Program-made: the position numbers and the translations under genes
The notes under the pieces: model-generated
Databases searched by the model: none
Told to the model about the DNA's origin: nothing
Seen by the model: the letters and a program-made list of their open reading frames with translations, nothing else
Shown: positions 17,389 to 26,449 of the stretch, piece by piece
Layout: every line of letters begins with the position of its first letter
How positions within the stretch are numbered: position 1 is the stretch's first letter
From: Planococcus halocryophilus
Lineage (GTDB): Bacteria; Bacillota; Bacilli; Bacillales_A; Planococcaceae
Direction: 5' to 3'
Length of the DNA: 64,000 bases
Assembly: GCF_001687585.2 (NCBI RefSeq)
Contig: NZ_CP016537.2
Location: 1,150,001 to 1,214,000 of the forward strand

Positions 17389-18081
17389 ATGAAAAAAACA
17401 ATCATAGTACCAATTTTAGTGGCATTTTTACTTGGCGCGTGTTCAGCTCAACAAGAAGAAACTAAAACGGAAACAACGACAGAAAACAGTCCAGTTCAAG
17501 TAGAGGGCTATCCGCAGTTGTCGCAAGAAGTTGCTGAAGATGAAGCGTTAGTTGAATTCAACACATCGATGGGAATGATGAAAATCAAACTATTTCCTGA
17601 GATAGCACCAAAGGCAGTTGAAAACTTTTTGACTCATGCAAAAGAAGGCTATTACGATGGATTAACTTTCCACCGGGTTATTGAAAACTTCATGCTACAA
17701 ACAGGAGACCCGACTGGTACGGGTGGGGGTGGCGAAAGTATTTACGGCGCACCTTTTGAAGATGAATTTAACGATCACCTTGTTAATATTCGAGGAGCTT
17801 TGTCTATGGCAAACGCAGGACCAGGAACAAATGGCAGCCAGTTTTTCATTGTCCAAGCGCCTGAAGTTACAGAAGATATGTTTGAAAAAGAGTATCCACA
17901 AGAACTTCGAGATGCTTATTTGGAACAAGGAGGTACGCCTTGGCTTGACGGAAGGCATACTGTTTTTGGTCAAGTAATAGAAGGGCTAGATGTGGTAGAC
18001 GCTATCGCAGAGGTTGAAACAGTTAGTGAAAAGCCGGTAGAAGATGTCACCATCGAATCCATCAAAATTCTACAGCAATAA
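17389..18081 (+). CDS. Cyclophilin-type peptidyl-prolyl isomerase, lipoprotein
   Basis: Secreted, membrane-anchored peptidyl-prolyl cis-trans isomerase of 230 residues. The signal peptide ends in a lipobox LGAC at about residues 16-19, followed by an acidic linker. The cyclophilin domain has [22 protein letters not shown] near residue 90 (catalytic Arg in FHRVI) and GSQFFI near residue 148. It contains an insertion around residues 155-175 compared with the shortest bacterial forms. Probably assists folding of exported proteins. ATG 17389 is preferred to GTG 17380 because GGCGGGG is the ribosome site. Confidence 0.88.
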   Translation: MKKTIIVPILVAFLLGACSAQQEETKTETTTENSPVQVEGYPQLSQEVAEDEALVEFNTSMGMMKIKLFPEIAPKAVENFLTHAKEGYYDGLTFHRVIENFMLQTGDPTGTGGGGESIYGAPFEDEFNDHLVNIRGALSMANAGPGTNGSQFFIVQAPEVTEDMFEKEYPQELRDAYLEQGGTPWLDGRHTVFGQVIEGLDVVDAIAEVETVSEKPVEDVTIESIKILQQ

Positions 18082-18171
18082 CATAAACGGCTTGTAGAAT
18101 GCTTTGCAGCTTTATTTTTACTTTATGTGCTATTATAGCCCTTAACGCTAGAGAAATGTTAGGTGAAACGA

Positions 18172-18432
18172 ATGGGTATGAATGAAATGAACAGAAAAGC
18201 TGTTGAAATCATGAAATATTGGGATCCATTTGCTATAGGTTCCGAATCATATGGGCAGGAAATTGGCAATGTGATTACTCAATTGCAAGTTTTAGACCAT
18301 CCTTCAGAACTCGCAAAAACCATTCAGACAAGTTATGAATATTCATTTGGGAAATGGATTCCATTAGAACAATGTGTAGACATTTCTTACAAGTTGATCG
18401 CACTTAAATTTGAAGCAAAGCACATCATTTAA
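18172..18432 (+). CDS. DUF1871 family protein
   Basis: Protein of 86 residues of the DUF1871 family, found in Bacillales; small helical protein, function unknown. Hallmarks are KYWDPFAIG near residue 15 and YxxSFGKWIPLEQC near residue 62. ATG 18172 follows TTAGGTGA at 6 bases; the GTG at 18163 is within that site. Ends in a terminator. Confidence 0.75.
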   Translation: MGMNEMNRKAVEIMKYWDPFAIGSESYGQEIGNVITQLQVLDHPSELAKTIQTSYEYSFGKWIPLEQCVDISYKLIALKFEAKHII

Positions 18433-18435
18433 AAC

Positions 18436-18474
18436 AAAAAGAGCGTTCGGCAAATTTTGCCGAACGCTCTTTTT
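18436..18474. terminator. Bidirectional terminator
   Basis: Perfect arms AAAGAGCGTTCGGCAAA and complement, T run on both strands; lies between the convergent DUF1871 and XRE genes. Confidence 0.85.
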
Positions 18475-18492
18475 ATTAATAGTTTTTTAAGA

Positions 18493-18696
18493 TTACAAAC
18501 CGTCAACTAAATTAGAAGCAGGTACTTCTAAAGCGTTTGAAAGGATCATAATGTTCTGGGTTGAAGGAACTTCTTCACCACTTTCAAAGGCTTGAAGTCT
18601 AGCAATCCCAATGCGTGTTTTTAATGCGAGTTCGTCTAGTGATAAGTTGCGTTCTTCGCGAAGCGCTTTTAATTGTGCGTGTAACTCTTTTTTCAT
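18493..18696 (-). CDS. Small XRE-family helix-turn-helix regulator
   Basis: Protein of 67 residues made almost wholly of one HTH_3 domain: LKALREERNLSLDELALKTRIGIARLQAFESGEEVPSTQNIMILSNALEV shows all five helices of a Cro/C1 fold. Second ATG (18696) is 8 bases from AAGGAG; the first at 18702 is only 2 bases away. Target unknown; could be self-regulated. No phage genes nearby. Confidence 0.8.
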   Translation of the reverse strand: MKKELHAQLKALREERNLSLDELALKTRIGIARLQAFESGEEVPSTQNIMILSNALEVPASNLVDGL

Positions 18697-18802
18697 ATTC
18701 ATGCACTCCTTCTCATATGGAACTTTCTTCTATAATACAATATTAGCATGTAGAGAATCATTAAGGTAGCTTTAAGTTATGGCGGTTTTCGGACTATTTA
18801 GA

Positions 18803-20137
18803 TTAAAAAATAGCGATTAAGCCACGGATAAACACGACAATAATAGCGGCGGGTGCCACATAACGTACCAATACGCGCCAAATATCGACCCAAACCTTTT
18901 GTTGAGACAATTCATTATGTGCATCTTCTTTTGTTAACACGTAGCCTGCAAATATTGCAGTAAACAATGCGCCAAGAGGTAAACCAATTCTACTAGTTAC
19001 TGTATCCATAAGATCAAAGAACGTCATCCCGAAGAAAACTTCTTGCGGCATCACACCGAAAGACAAAGCACTTGGAATGCCAACGATGAAAATCATTAAG
19101 CCGAAAATGATTGCAATACGGCGACGACGATCATATTTACTCTTAACGCCAATAGAAACCGCAATTTCCAACATAGAAATAGAAGAAGTTAAAGTTGCAA
19201 ATAGCAATAAGATAAAGAAGATAATCATTAAAAATTGACCCATAAACAATTGATCAAAAACTGCTGGTAAAATAATGAATACCAGTCCCGGACCTTGGTC
19301 AGGTGTATAGCCTAAAGCGAACACTGCTGGGAAAATAATCAATCCCGCCATAATTGAAATAACGATGTTCAACGACACAACGCTGACAGAAGAACGTGTT
19401 AAGTTTTCTGATTTTGATAAATAAGAGGCATAAGTAATCATACCCGCAACACCTACGCTCAACGAGAAGAACGCTTGACCAAGTGCAACTAAGGCAGTTT
19501 CAAAATTAAAGAAAGACCAGTCAGGAACAAACATAAAACGTACGCCTTCCATAGCGCCATCAAGTGTTAATGAACGAATCATTAGCACGACGAAGAAAAT
19601 GAGTAAAGCTGGCATCATGATTTTGCTTGCACGCTCGATGCCGCCTTTAATTCCTCCTGTTACTATCCAAACTGTTAGTCCCATGAAAGCAGCTTGTGCA
19701 ATTAGCACTTCCCATGGATTTGTGATGATACCAACAAATAAGTCGGCAAATTCACTGTCTTCTAAGCCAGACAGCTGAAACAGAATTGAGCGACCTAAGT
19801 AAGATAATACCCAACCCCCAACAACGCTGTAAAAAGACAAAATTAAAAATGAAAAGAAAAATCCAGACCAGCCGATTAAATACCACGGTTTGCCGGGGGC
19901 TTGTTTTTTGAGTCCACTAACTGCATCTGCCTGACCTCGTCGGCCAATCACAAATTCAGCAAGTAAAACTGGCAAGCCGATTAACACGGTACTAAGGATA
20001 AACAGCAAGATAAAGACACTGCCGCCATTGGCACCGGTCTCATATGGGAATTTCCAAATCGCTCCTAAGCCGATAGCACTTCCTGCTGCCGCTAATATAA
20101 ATCCAAACTTAGAGCTCCATTGGTCACGTGTTTTCAA
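18803..20137 (-). CDS. Sodium-dependent symporter (neurotransmitter:sodium symporter, NSS family)
   Basis: LeuT-fold transporter of 444 residues with about 11-12 helices, importing amino acids or similar solutes with Na+. The first helix motif SAIGLGAIWKFPYETGANGG (residues about 20-39) contains the unwound G-A-I-W-K-F-P segment that binds substrate and sodium. TTG 20137 lies 8 bases after AGGAG; the GTG at 20146 overlaps that site. It would draw on the sodium gradient built by Mrp. Substrate not predictable. Divergent from the sigma-like fusion gene at 20287. Confidence 0.88.
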   Translation of the reverse strand: MKTRDQWSSKFGFILAAAGSAIGLGAIWKFPYETGANGGSVFILLFILSTVLIGLPVLLAEFVIGRRGQADAVSGLKKQAPGKPWYLIGWSGFFFSFLILSFYSVVGGWVLSYLGRSILFQLSGLEDSEFADLFVGIITNPWEVLIAQAAFMGLTVWIVTGGIKGGIERASKIMMPALLIFFVVLMIRSLTLDGAMEGVRFMFVPDWSFFNFETALVALGQAFFSLSVGVAGMITYASYLSKSENLTRSSVSVVSLNIVISIMAGLIIFPAVFALGYTPDQGPGLVFIILPAVFDQLFMGQFLMIIFFILLLFATLTSSISMLEIAVSIGVKSKYDRRRRIAIIFGLMIFIVGIPSALSFGVMPQEVFFGMTFFDLMDTVTSRIGLPLGALFTAIFAGYVLTKEDAHNELSQQKVWVDIWRVLVRYVAPAAIIVVFIRGLIAIF

Positions 20138-20286
20138 AATTATCACTCCTATTTCTTATAGATTTCCTCATTTTACACGAGCAGCACTAAAAAAAATAGC
20201 AGTTTTTGAAACGTTCTTCTTCTAAATTCGTATTAAAATGTATTGATTAGAAAAAAGTGGTTATTCCGACGACAAGGAGTGGAAAT

Positions 20287-22890
20287 ATGTCTTCAGCGAC
20301 AGATGACTATAACAAGGCCCGAAAAGGCGACAACGCGTCATTCGGTAAATGGATTGACTATAAATTACCAAGCTTCGGTCGACTTGCTTTTCAATTAGGT
20401 GTGCCTGTAAGAGAGTTGCCGGAATTTCAACGATTTTGTCTATTACAATTTCAAAAAGAGCTTCATCAAATTGAGGAAGATCAAGCAGAAGTTCGATTGT
20501 CTCAACTTATGCTGGGTCAGTTATCTCAGCATAAATCTCAAGTTGAAAGCAGTGAAGAAACCAATGTGCTGGGGTTCAAAGAAGATAATGACTTGCATAG
20601 GGAGCTGCAAAATCTAGAAAAAGAACAACGAATTGCTATTGTGTTCATTCATTTCCATCACTATTCGTTAACAGCGACTAGTCTTGTTATAGAAAAAACT
20701 GAACAACAAATAGAAGAGTTGATAACTGTAGGGATGAAAACCATTCAAGAAAAACTCAATTTAAACCAAGCACAACTGAAGCAACGATTTTCGATGCTCG
20801 AGAAATCCTATCACCGGTTTATTCCGCCTTTGCCACTTGAGCAAGAAGTTCCTAACTCATTGGAGCAAGAGGTCTCTGAAAGCTCGGGATCCAGTCCTGT
20901 TCCACAGCCCATTCGAAAGAAAGCAAGCTTTAGGCTAGGAGCGGCATTTCTTTTTTTAGCCACGGTTGTTGGTGCAAGTTTTGCCATGAATGAGCAACCG
21001 ATTGAATCTGGAAAATCTACTGAACAACAGCAAATGGAAACTATTACAGATGAAAAACTGGCAGAATGGCGCAATCAATACGAAGATATAAAAAAAACAT
21101 CTCCCGAGCGCTTAGGAATTTCATCTGAACAATATGAAAAACTCGACTATGTAAAGCGAGCCGATGAGGAAATGGAACTTGTTTTTAGTAAGAAAAAAGT
21201 TAAATCGTTAAAAAATGATCCTCTTGAGATGGAAGCGACAGTTAATCGTTTGTTTAGACAAATCGAAACCCCACAAGGAATGGTCGAGTCATTATCCCGT
21301 CATTCGATGTTAGCTGCTGAAACGGAAGAATTTCTAATAAATTATTCAGTAAAAACAGACGAGCTGCGCAGCTATGTGGATAAACTATTGATGAAATATC
21401 AACAAGAACTAAAGTCAACTCACGTAATGGGGCAGTTGTCTCCAGAAAAATTAATGGCTCAATCTGACAATTACCCAGAAGAGTTGCAGCTAGTTGTAGA
21501 AGCTTTACCCGAATACAATTTATTTGTCATCTCACATATAAATGAGGAGCGATTCAGAACAATACGAGACATTAACCAACTTCATATGCAACAACCTATT
21601 GTGGGCAATCCCATTGCTTCACCATTTTTAAGTTGGTTAAGTGGAGATCCGTATATGGATGACAGTGGATTTTTATGGCCGCTTGAAAATATTACGCAGC
21701 AACTCTTGTCAATGGAACAGGCTTTATTAGAAGAAGGAATAGATAGTTCTTTATTTGATGCGGTGGATGTTGCTTATCAGCAAATGTTTTGGCAACTCGT
21801 AAAAGGTAGTGAAAACACAGTTATCTTTGACGAAAACGGGACAGTTAAAGTCGAATATCGAGATGCGTGGAATCGCATTGCGTCATCCAACCCAATGGCT
21901 TACATTATGTTGCCGATATTAGAGGAAATGGAAGCTAGTGGCTGGACTGCTTCAAACTCCTATGAAGATTTAGAATTTCATCATCTTTCTGAGGCAGTAG
22001 ACATGGAAAAGTCAGGGGAGCTTTCCAATAAGTTGCCCAATGGAAATTTAGCGATAGAAGACGAGCTAGTCGATATGAAAGATTTCAATTACAGCCGGAT
22101 AAAGGATTTATACAATTCCTTTAAAACTAGCTATGATTTGCAATTGTTAGCAGGAGTGCCCCCTTTAGATGTGCTGTTTATGTATCATTATGCCAATCAC
22201 ATAGAAGACCCAAAAACACAATGGTATTTGTTAGCAGATAGCCCGTTTAAACCAACGCTCAAAACATACTTACAAGAGTGGCAACAAATTCCTGAACTTA
22301 CCGAAAAAGCGAGATGGGTTGAATTGTCTGCTGAATCATTTAAACAGCGTATAAAAGAAAAAGTTTATATTTATCCTCAGGTTAATATGGATGAATTTGT
22401 AGAACGATTGGATTTACTATTAGTTACGGAAAAAGACCAAATTTGGCAAATCGACTACAGACATTTCGAAAATTATGATTTACTCGACGAAAATCAGAAG
22501 TTTGTGCAACGAGTTGAAAATTTGTACCAATCATTTGCTGTAGACCATGAACAAAAGCACTTAGCTGATGGGAAACCCGGCGAAATAGCAGGTGTATTTT
22601 TTAAAGCTGTTGAAAAAGAAGATATTCCAACTGTGAAACAATTAATGCCTGGGCTCGACATGAAAGATGAAGAATTTCCGGCATTTTTTGAGATGTATAG
22701 TCTCCGTCCGCTTACAGACTTAACAGAACTAACATTCAAGACACATTTTGCGCCATTTGTTTCAACAGGATTTGATGGATCTGTAGAAATTAAATATGAA
22801 ATAGATACGCATGAAGGCTTGTTCCAACAGCATTTTTTTATGGAGAAAACAGAAAAGGGTTGGCGAATGACGAACATGAATAATTACTGA
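20287..22890 (+). CDS. Membrane protein with N-terminal ECF-sigma-like domain and large extracytoplasmic domain
   Basis: Protein of 867 residues not matching any family I know as a whole. Residues about 8-62 (YNKARKGDNASFGKWIDY, then LAFQLG and a final LLQFQKEL) look like region 2 of ECF sigma factors. Residues about 105-157 (LEKEQRIAIVFIHFHHYS, then VIEKTEQQIEELITVGMKTIQEKL) look like region 4. Both are diverged and may not bind polymerase. A Pro/Glu/Ser-rich linker (180-212) leads to one membrane helix (about 215-234), then about 630 residues outside, with no Cys-rich or enzyme motif; the last 100 residues resemble a small NTF2-like or DUF4878-type fold, weakly. ATG 20287 follows AAGGAG. 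Function unknown; see findings. Confidence 0.7.
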   Translation: MSSATDDYNKARKGDNASFGKWIDYKLPSFGRLAFQLGVPVRELPEFQRFCLLQFQKELHQIEEDQAEVRLSQLMLGQLSQHKSQVESSEETNVLGFKEDNDLHRELQNLEKEQRIAIVFIHFHHYSLTATSLVIEKTEQQIEELITVGMKTIQEKLNLNQAQLKQRFSMLEKSYHRFIPPLPLEQEVPNSLEQEVSESSGSSPVPQPIRKKASFRLGAAFLFLATVVGASFAMNEQPIESGKSTEQQQMETITDEKLAEWRNQYEDIKKTSPERLGISSEQYEKLDYVKRADEEMELVFSKKKVKSLKNDPLEMEATVNRLFRQIETPQGMVESLSRHSMLAAETEEFLINYSVKTDELRSYVDKLLMKYQQELKSTHVMGQLSPEKLMAQSDNYPEELQLVVEALPEYNLFVISHINEERFRTIRDINQLHMQQPIVGNPIASPFLSWLSGDPYMDDSGFLWPLENITQQLLSMEQALLEEGIDSSLFDAVDVAYQQMFWQLVKGSENTVIFDENGTVKVEYRDAWNRIASSNPMAYIMLPILEEMEASGWTASNSYEDLEFHHLSEAVDMEKSGELSNKLPNGNLAIEDELVDMKDFNYSRIKDLYNSFKTSYDLQLLAGVPPLDVLFMYHYANHIEDPKTQWYLLADSPFKPTLKTYLQEWQQIPELTEKARWVELSAESFKQRIKEKVYIYPQVNMDEFVERLDLLLVTEKDQIWQIDYRHFENYDLLDENQKFVQRVENLYQSFAVDHEQKHLADGKPGEIAGVFFKAVEKEDIPTVKQLMPGLDMKDEEFPAFFEMYSLRPLTDLTELTFKTHFAPFVSTGFDGSVEIKYEIDTHEGLFQQHFFMEKTEKGWRMTNMNNY

Positions 22891-22891
22891 T

Positions 22892-22920
22892 TTTACCTTG
22901 GCATATAGTTGTGCTATAAT
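22892..22920 (+). promoter_or_regulatory. SigA-type promoter of yugI
   Basis: TTTACC (22892-22897), 17-base spacer, perfect TATAAT (22915-22920), 55 bases before the yugI start. Confidence 0.6.
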
Positions 22921-22975
22921 ATACAGATGCCAATAGGTGTACAGGATAATTAGATATGACTAGGAGCGGGTAAAC

Positions 22976-23350
22976 ATGACAAAAACATACCAAACAGGCG
23001 ATACGGTTTCAGGAAAAGTTACAGGAATCCAGCCATACGGCGCATTCGTAGCTTTAGACGATCAAACACAAGGATTGGTCCACATCTCAGAAATCACTCA
23101 CGGTTACGTGAAAGAAGTTAGCGAGTATTTGGAAGTTGGACAAGAAGTTGACGTGAAAGTATTGGAAGTTGATACAAAATCTAAAAAAATCAGCTTATCG
23201 ATTCGCGCACTTCAAGAGCAGCCAGTAGCAGCTCAAAAAACTGAAAAACCAAAACAATCTCTTCAATCACATGTAAACGAAAGTGATTCTGAAGGATTTA
23301 ACTCTTTGAAAGAAAAAATGCAAGAGTGGATCAAACGTTCTGGACAGTAA
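22976..23350 (+). CDS. yugI: S1 domain RNA-binding protein (YugI, general stress protein 13)
   Basis: Protein of 124 residues: an S1 RNA-binding fold at residues 5-75 (GDTVSGKVTGIQPYGAFVALDD, GLVHISEI, VKVLEVDTKSKKISLSIRA) and a charged tail. Homologous to B. subtilis YugI/GSP13, a ribosome-associated protein. GGAGCGGG precedes the ATG. Monocistronic, with its own promoter and terminator. Confidence 0.92.
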   Translation: MTKTYQTGDTVSGKVTGIQPYGAFVALDDQTQGLVHISEITHGYVKEVSEYLEVGQEVDVKVLEVDTKSKKISLSIRALQEQPVAAQKTEKPKQSLQSHVNESDSEGFNSLKEKMQEWIKRSGQ

Positions 23351-23359
23351 GAAAGTAAA

Positions 23360-23397
23360 AAACGAAGCGTAGACATTATGTCTGCGCTTCGTTTTTT
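23360..23397. terminator. Bidirectional terminator between yugI and rocR-like gene
   Basis: AACGAAGCG arm and CGCTTCGTT arm with an inner AGAC/GTCT stem; T run on the plus strand. The minus-strand coding end (23376) lies inside it. Confidence 0.8.
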
Positions 23398-24698
23398 TTG
23401 ATTTTTCGTAAACGGTATTGAAGGTTTTGTCGGCTCATGCCAAGAGCAGCTGCAGCTTTCGTGACATTGCCATTATGCAAATCCATCGCTTTTTGCAAAT
23501 AATACATTTCAGCTTCAAACAAATATTCTTCAAGTGGCAATAACTCCGTAGTAGACTGAATGATAAAATCTTCAGGTTTTTGTGCTCCGTTCAAGTGATT
23601 CTTCAACATGAAATGATGAGGCAACATATCTGCTGTTACAATTTCTTGTGTTGTTAACATGGAAGTGATTTCGTCTAATAGCAACTCCAATTCTTTTAAA
23701 TTCCCTGGCCAGTCATAGTCATGCAGCCGCTCTGCGACTTCTTTGTCTAGGCTATGTACAACCGACCCCACCATCATCCGATGACGTGAAAAATAATCAT
23801 TCACAAATGGTAGAATGTCTTCTTTACGCAGGCGAAGTGGCTCTACTTTTATCGTCATAGAGGAGAAGAAATAGTAAAGGTCTTTCAGCAATTTATGTGA
23901 CGTGATTAACTCGACTGGATCTTCACCAACACTAGCGATAAAATACGTATTTCCACGCGAACGTTCTTCCACCATCTCTAGTAATTGTTCCTGCAAAGGC
24001 AGTGACAGCAAATCGATTCGTTCACAATAAATGGTACCTTCATTAATTTGCTTAATGTCTTCGCCGAGTTGATCGATAATCGTACCATCAGTGCCATGGC
24101 AATAAAGCGTGTGCATAGGTCTTTCAGGAGATTGCGCCCAATGAATCGCTTCTGCAATTAATTCCTTTCCAGTGCCAGATTCACCTACTAGTAATACCGG
24201 CAAGTTCGCAATCGCTGCTTTTTCGGCAGTGTTAATCACTTTTTTCATGCTTGTGGATACGGCAGAAATTGTTGAAAAGGTAATGGGCTCGTCGTATTTT
24301 TTTAGTGGATGATATATTACTTTTTCAAGTGTCGTGACATCGCGTGATAATTCAATTGCACCAATCAACTTTTTTTTATCGAATACGGGATAGGTATCGT
24401 TGATTGTTGTAATTTCTTGGCCTTTGCGGTTCCAATAAGTTTGTTTGACATTGAAAACAGGAACTTTACTTTGAAGCACATGTAGCATCGTACTCTCCTG
24501 TTGGTCAAAACGAAACAATTCTAGAAGCGAACGGTCCGCGAGTTCCTCAAAATCGAATCCTTCAATTTCACGCATTTTTTTATTGTATAAAATGGTTTTT
24601 CCTTTTGTATCTATGGCGTGAATCCCAATAGCCACGTGATCTCCAGCAAATTTATAGAACGGTGATAAATCGATATCTTCCGGCTTCAAAACGCTCAC
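23376..24698 (-). CDS. rocR: RocR-like PAS/AAA+/Fis-HTH activator with degenerate AAA+ domain
   Basis: Regulator of 440 residues beside arginine/ornithine catabolic genes. PAS domain residues about 18-125; AAA+ domain about 145-350 with intact Walker A GESGTGKE (172-179); C-terminal Fis-type helix-turn-helix in GNVTKAAAALGMSRQNLQYRLRKIK. Unlike RocR of B. subtilis, the GAFTGA loop that contacts sigma-54 is absent: only about 20 residues lie between C200 and G221 where about 45 are usual. Walker B reads TIYCERID instead of LFLDE. So it probably works without sigma-54, like TyrR-type relatives (inference). Promoter on the minus strand: TTGCAC at 24784-24789, TATAAT at 24760-24765, 18-base spacer. 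Confidence 0.8.
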   Translation of the reverse strand: MSVLKPEDIDLSPFYKFAGDHVAIGIHAIDTKGKTILYNKKMREIEGFDFEELADRSLLELFRFDQQESTMLHVLQSKVPVFNVKQTYWNRKGQEITTINDTYPVFDKKKLIGAIELSRDVTTLEKVIYHPLKKYDEPITFSTISAVSTSMKKVINTAEKAAIANLPVLLVGESGTGKELIAEAIHWAQSPERPMHTLYCHGTDGTIIDQLGEDIKQINEGTIYCERIDLLSLPLQEQLLEMVEERSRGNTYFIASVGEDPVELITSHKLLKDLYYFFSSMTIKVEPLRLRKEDILPFVNDYFSRHRMMVGSVVHSLDKEVAERLHDYDWPGNLKELELLLDEITSMLTTQEIVTADMLPHHFMLKNHLNGAQKPEDFIIQSTTELLPLEEYLFEAEMYYLQKAMDLHNGNVTKAAAALGMSRQNLQYRLRKIKKNEAQT

Positions 24699-24740
24699 TC
24701 CAAAATTATTTTGATTTTTTAAACGAAAAGACTTGAATTA

Positions 24741-24757
24741 TGCAACAATCTTTTGCA
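24741..24757. promoter_or_regulatory. Dyad 1 TGCAA-N7-TTGCA, rocR/rocA spacer
   Basis: 17-bp dyad lying just downstream of the -10 of the divergent regulator promoter and upstream of rocA. Same architecture as dyad 2; candidate binding site for the RocR-like protein. Confidence 0.55.
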
Positions 24758-24784
24758 TTATTATAAGTGGAAACAGTTTGAAAG

Positions 24785-24801
24785 TGCAAATTTTTTTTGC
24801 G
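24785..24801. promoter_or_regulatory. Dyad 2 TGCAA-N7-TTGCG, rocR/rocA spacer
   Basis: 17-bp dyad centred 44 bp from dyad 1; it overlaps the -35 of the divergent regulator promoter, which suggests autoregulation. Confidence 0.55.
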
Positions 24802-24828
24802 CTCACTTAAAATTCAAGGAGGATTTAC

Positions 24829-26373
24829 ATGATTCCCTACAAACACGAACCATTCACAGATTTCTCGGTTGACAAAAACCGCACAGATTACCTTGAGGGC
24901 TTGAAAACAGTTGAAGCTTACCTTGGACAAGATTACCCGTTAATTATTGGTGGAGAACGAATCACTACTGAAGATAAAATTATTTCTTTCAACCCTGCTA
25001 ACAAAGAAGAATTGGTTGGACGAGTTTCTAAATCAAATAAAGAATTAGCTGAAAAAGCAATGCAAGCAGCTGATGAAGCTTTTAAAACGTGGAAAAAAGT
25101 AAAACCTGAAGTTCGCGCGGATGTATTACTTAGAGCATCTGCAATTATTCGTCGTCGCAAATACGAATTCTCAGCACTATTGACAAAAGAAGCAGGTAAG
25201 CCTTGGAGCGAAGCAGACGCTGATACAGCTGAAGCAATTGATTTCTTGGAATACTATGCGCGCCAAATGCTACGTCTTAAAGACGGTATGCCAGTAGAGA
25301 GCCGTCCCGGCGAAGACAACCGTTACGACTATATTCCATTAGGCGTAGGTGTTGTTATCTCACCTTGGAACTTTGCTTTTGCTATTATGGCTGGAACTAC
25401 AGCAGCAGCAATGGTAGCAGGAAACACGGTTCTATTGAAGCCAGCTTCAACAACTCCAATCGTAGCTTACAAGTTTATTGAAGTTCTTGAAGAAGCGGGC
25501 ATGCCAGCTGGTGTTGTTAACTTTATTCCTGGACCAGGATCTGAAGTAGGGGACTACTTAGTAGATCACCCGAATACTCGCTTTATCTCATTTACCGGTT
25601 CAAAAGAAGTTGGTTTGCGCATTGCAGAACGGTCTTCAAAAGTGAACAAAGGGCAATTGTGGATGAAACGCTTAATCGCTGAAATGGGCGGAAAAAACAC
25701 TATGGTCGTGGACAAAGATGCCGACCTTGAGCTTGCAGCACAATCAATTGTGAAATCAGCATTTGGTTTTAGTGGACAAAAATGTTCAGCTGGATCTCGT
25801 GCGGTAATCGTTGAAGATGTCTACGATACAGTTCTTGACCGTGTTATCGAATTGACAAAAGAATTGACGATTGGCGACCCGACAGAACTTTCAAACTACA
25901 TGGGGCCAGTTATTGATGGCAACTCATACGACAAAATCATGAGCTACATTGAAATTGGTAAAGAAGAAGGACGCTTAGTTGCTGGTGGAGACGGGGATAA
26001 CTCTAAAGGATTCTTCGTAAATCCAACTGTCTTTGCTGACCTTGATCCACAAGCACGCATCATGCAAGAAGAAATCTTTGGGCCAGTTGTCGGATTAATG
26101 AAAGCTAAAGATTTTGACCATGCACTTGAAATTGCGAACAATACAGAATACGGTTTGACTGGCGCAGTTATCACAAACAATCGCGTGAACCTTGAAAAAG
26201 CTCGTGAAGATTTCCATGTTGGTAACTTATACTTCAACCGCGGTTGCACAGGCGCAATCGTTGGATATCAGTCATTCGGTGGATTCAATATGTCTGGAAC
26301 TGACTCAAAAGCAGGCGGACCAGATTATATCGTTCTTCACATGCAAGCAAAAACTACTTCTGAGATGTATTGA
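24829..26373 (+). CDS. rocA: 1-pyrroline-5-carboxylate dehydrogenase
   Basis: NAD-dependent aldehyde dehydrogenase of 514 residues that oxidises glutamate semialdehyde/P5C to glutamate, the shared last step of proline and ornithine breakdown. Catalytic blocks: [10 protein letters not shown] near residue 180, FTGSKEVG near 259, general-base glutamate in AEMGGKN near 286, and the nucleophilic cysteine in [13 protein letters not shown] near 320. Length and motifs match RocA/PutC of Bacillus. Ribosome site AAGGAGG. Followed by a short terminator, then rocD. Confidence 0.95.
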   Translation: MIPYKHEPFTDFSVDKNRTDYLEGLKTVEAYLGQDYPLIIGGERITTEDKIISFNPANKEELVGRVSKSNKELAEKAMQAADEAFKTWKKVKPEVRADVLLRASAIIRRRKYEFSALLTKEAGKPWSEADADTAEAIDFLEYYARQMLRLKDGMPVESRPGEDNRYDYIPLGVGVVISPWNFAFAIMAGTTAAAMVAGNTVLLKPASTTPIVAYKFIEVLEEAGMPAGVVNFIPGPGSEVGDYLVDHPNTRFISFTGSKEVGLRIAERSSKVNKGQLWMKRLIAEMGGKNTMVVDKDADLELAAQSIVKSAFGFSGQKCSAGSRAVIVEDVYDTVLDRVIELTKELTIGDPTELSNYMGPVIDGNSYDKIMSYIEIGKEEGRLVAGGDGDNSKGFFVNPTVFADLDPQARIMQEEIFGPVVGLMKAKDFDHALEIANNTEYGLTGAVITNNRVNLEKAREDFHVGNLYFNRGCTGAIVGYQSFGGFNMSGTDSKAGGPDYIVLHMQAKTTSEMY

Positions 26374-26400
26374 TCTATCACTAAATGGTATAATAATTCA

Positions 26401-26432
26401 TTGAAAGGCAGACTAAGGTCTGCCTTTTTTAA
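26401..26432 (+). terminator. Terminator between rocA and rocD
   Basis: AAAGGCAGAC and GTCTGCCTTT arms, 4-base loop, T run; likely partial, lowering rocD read-through. Confidence 0.8.
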
Positions 26433-26449
26433 AAAGAGGAGGAATTTAA

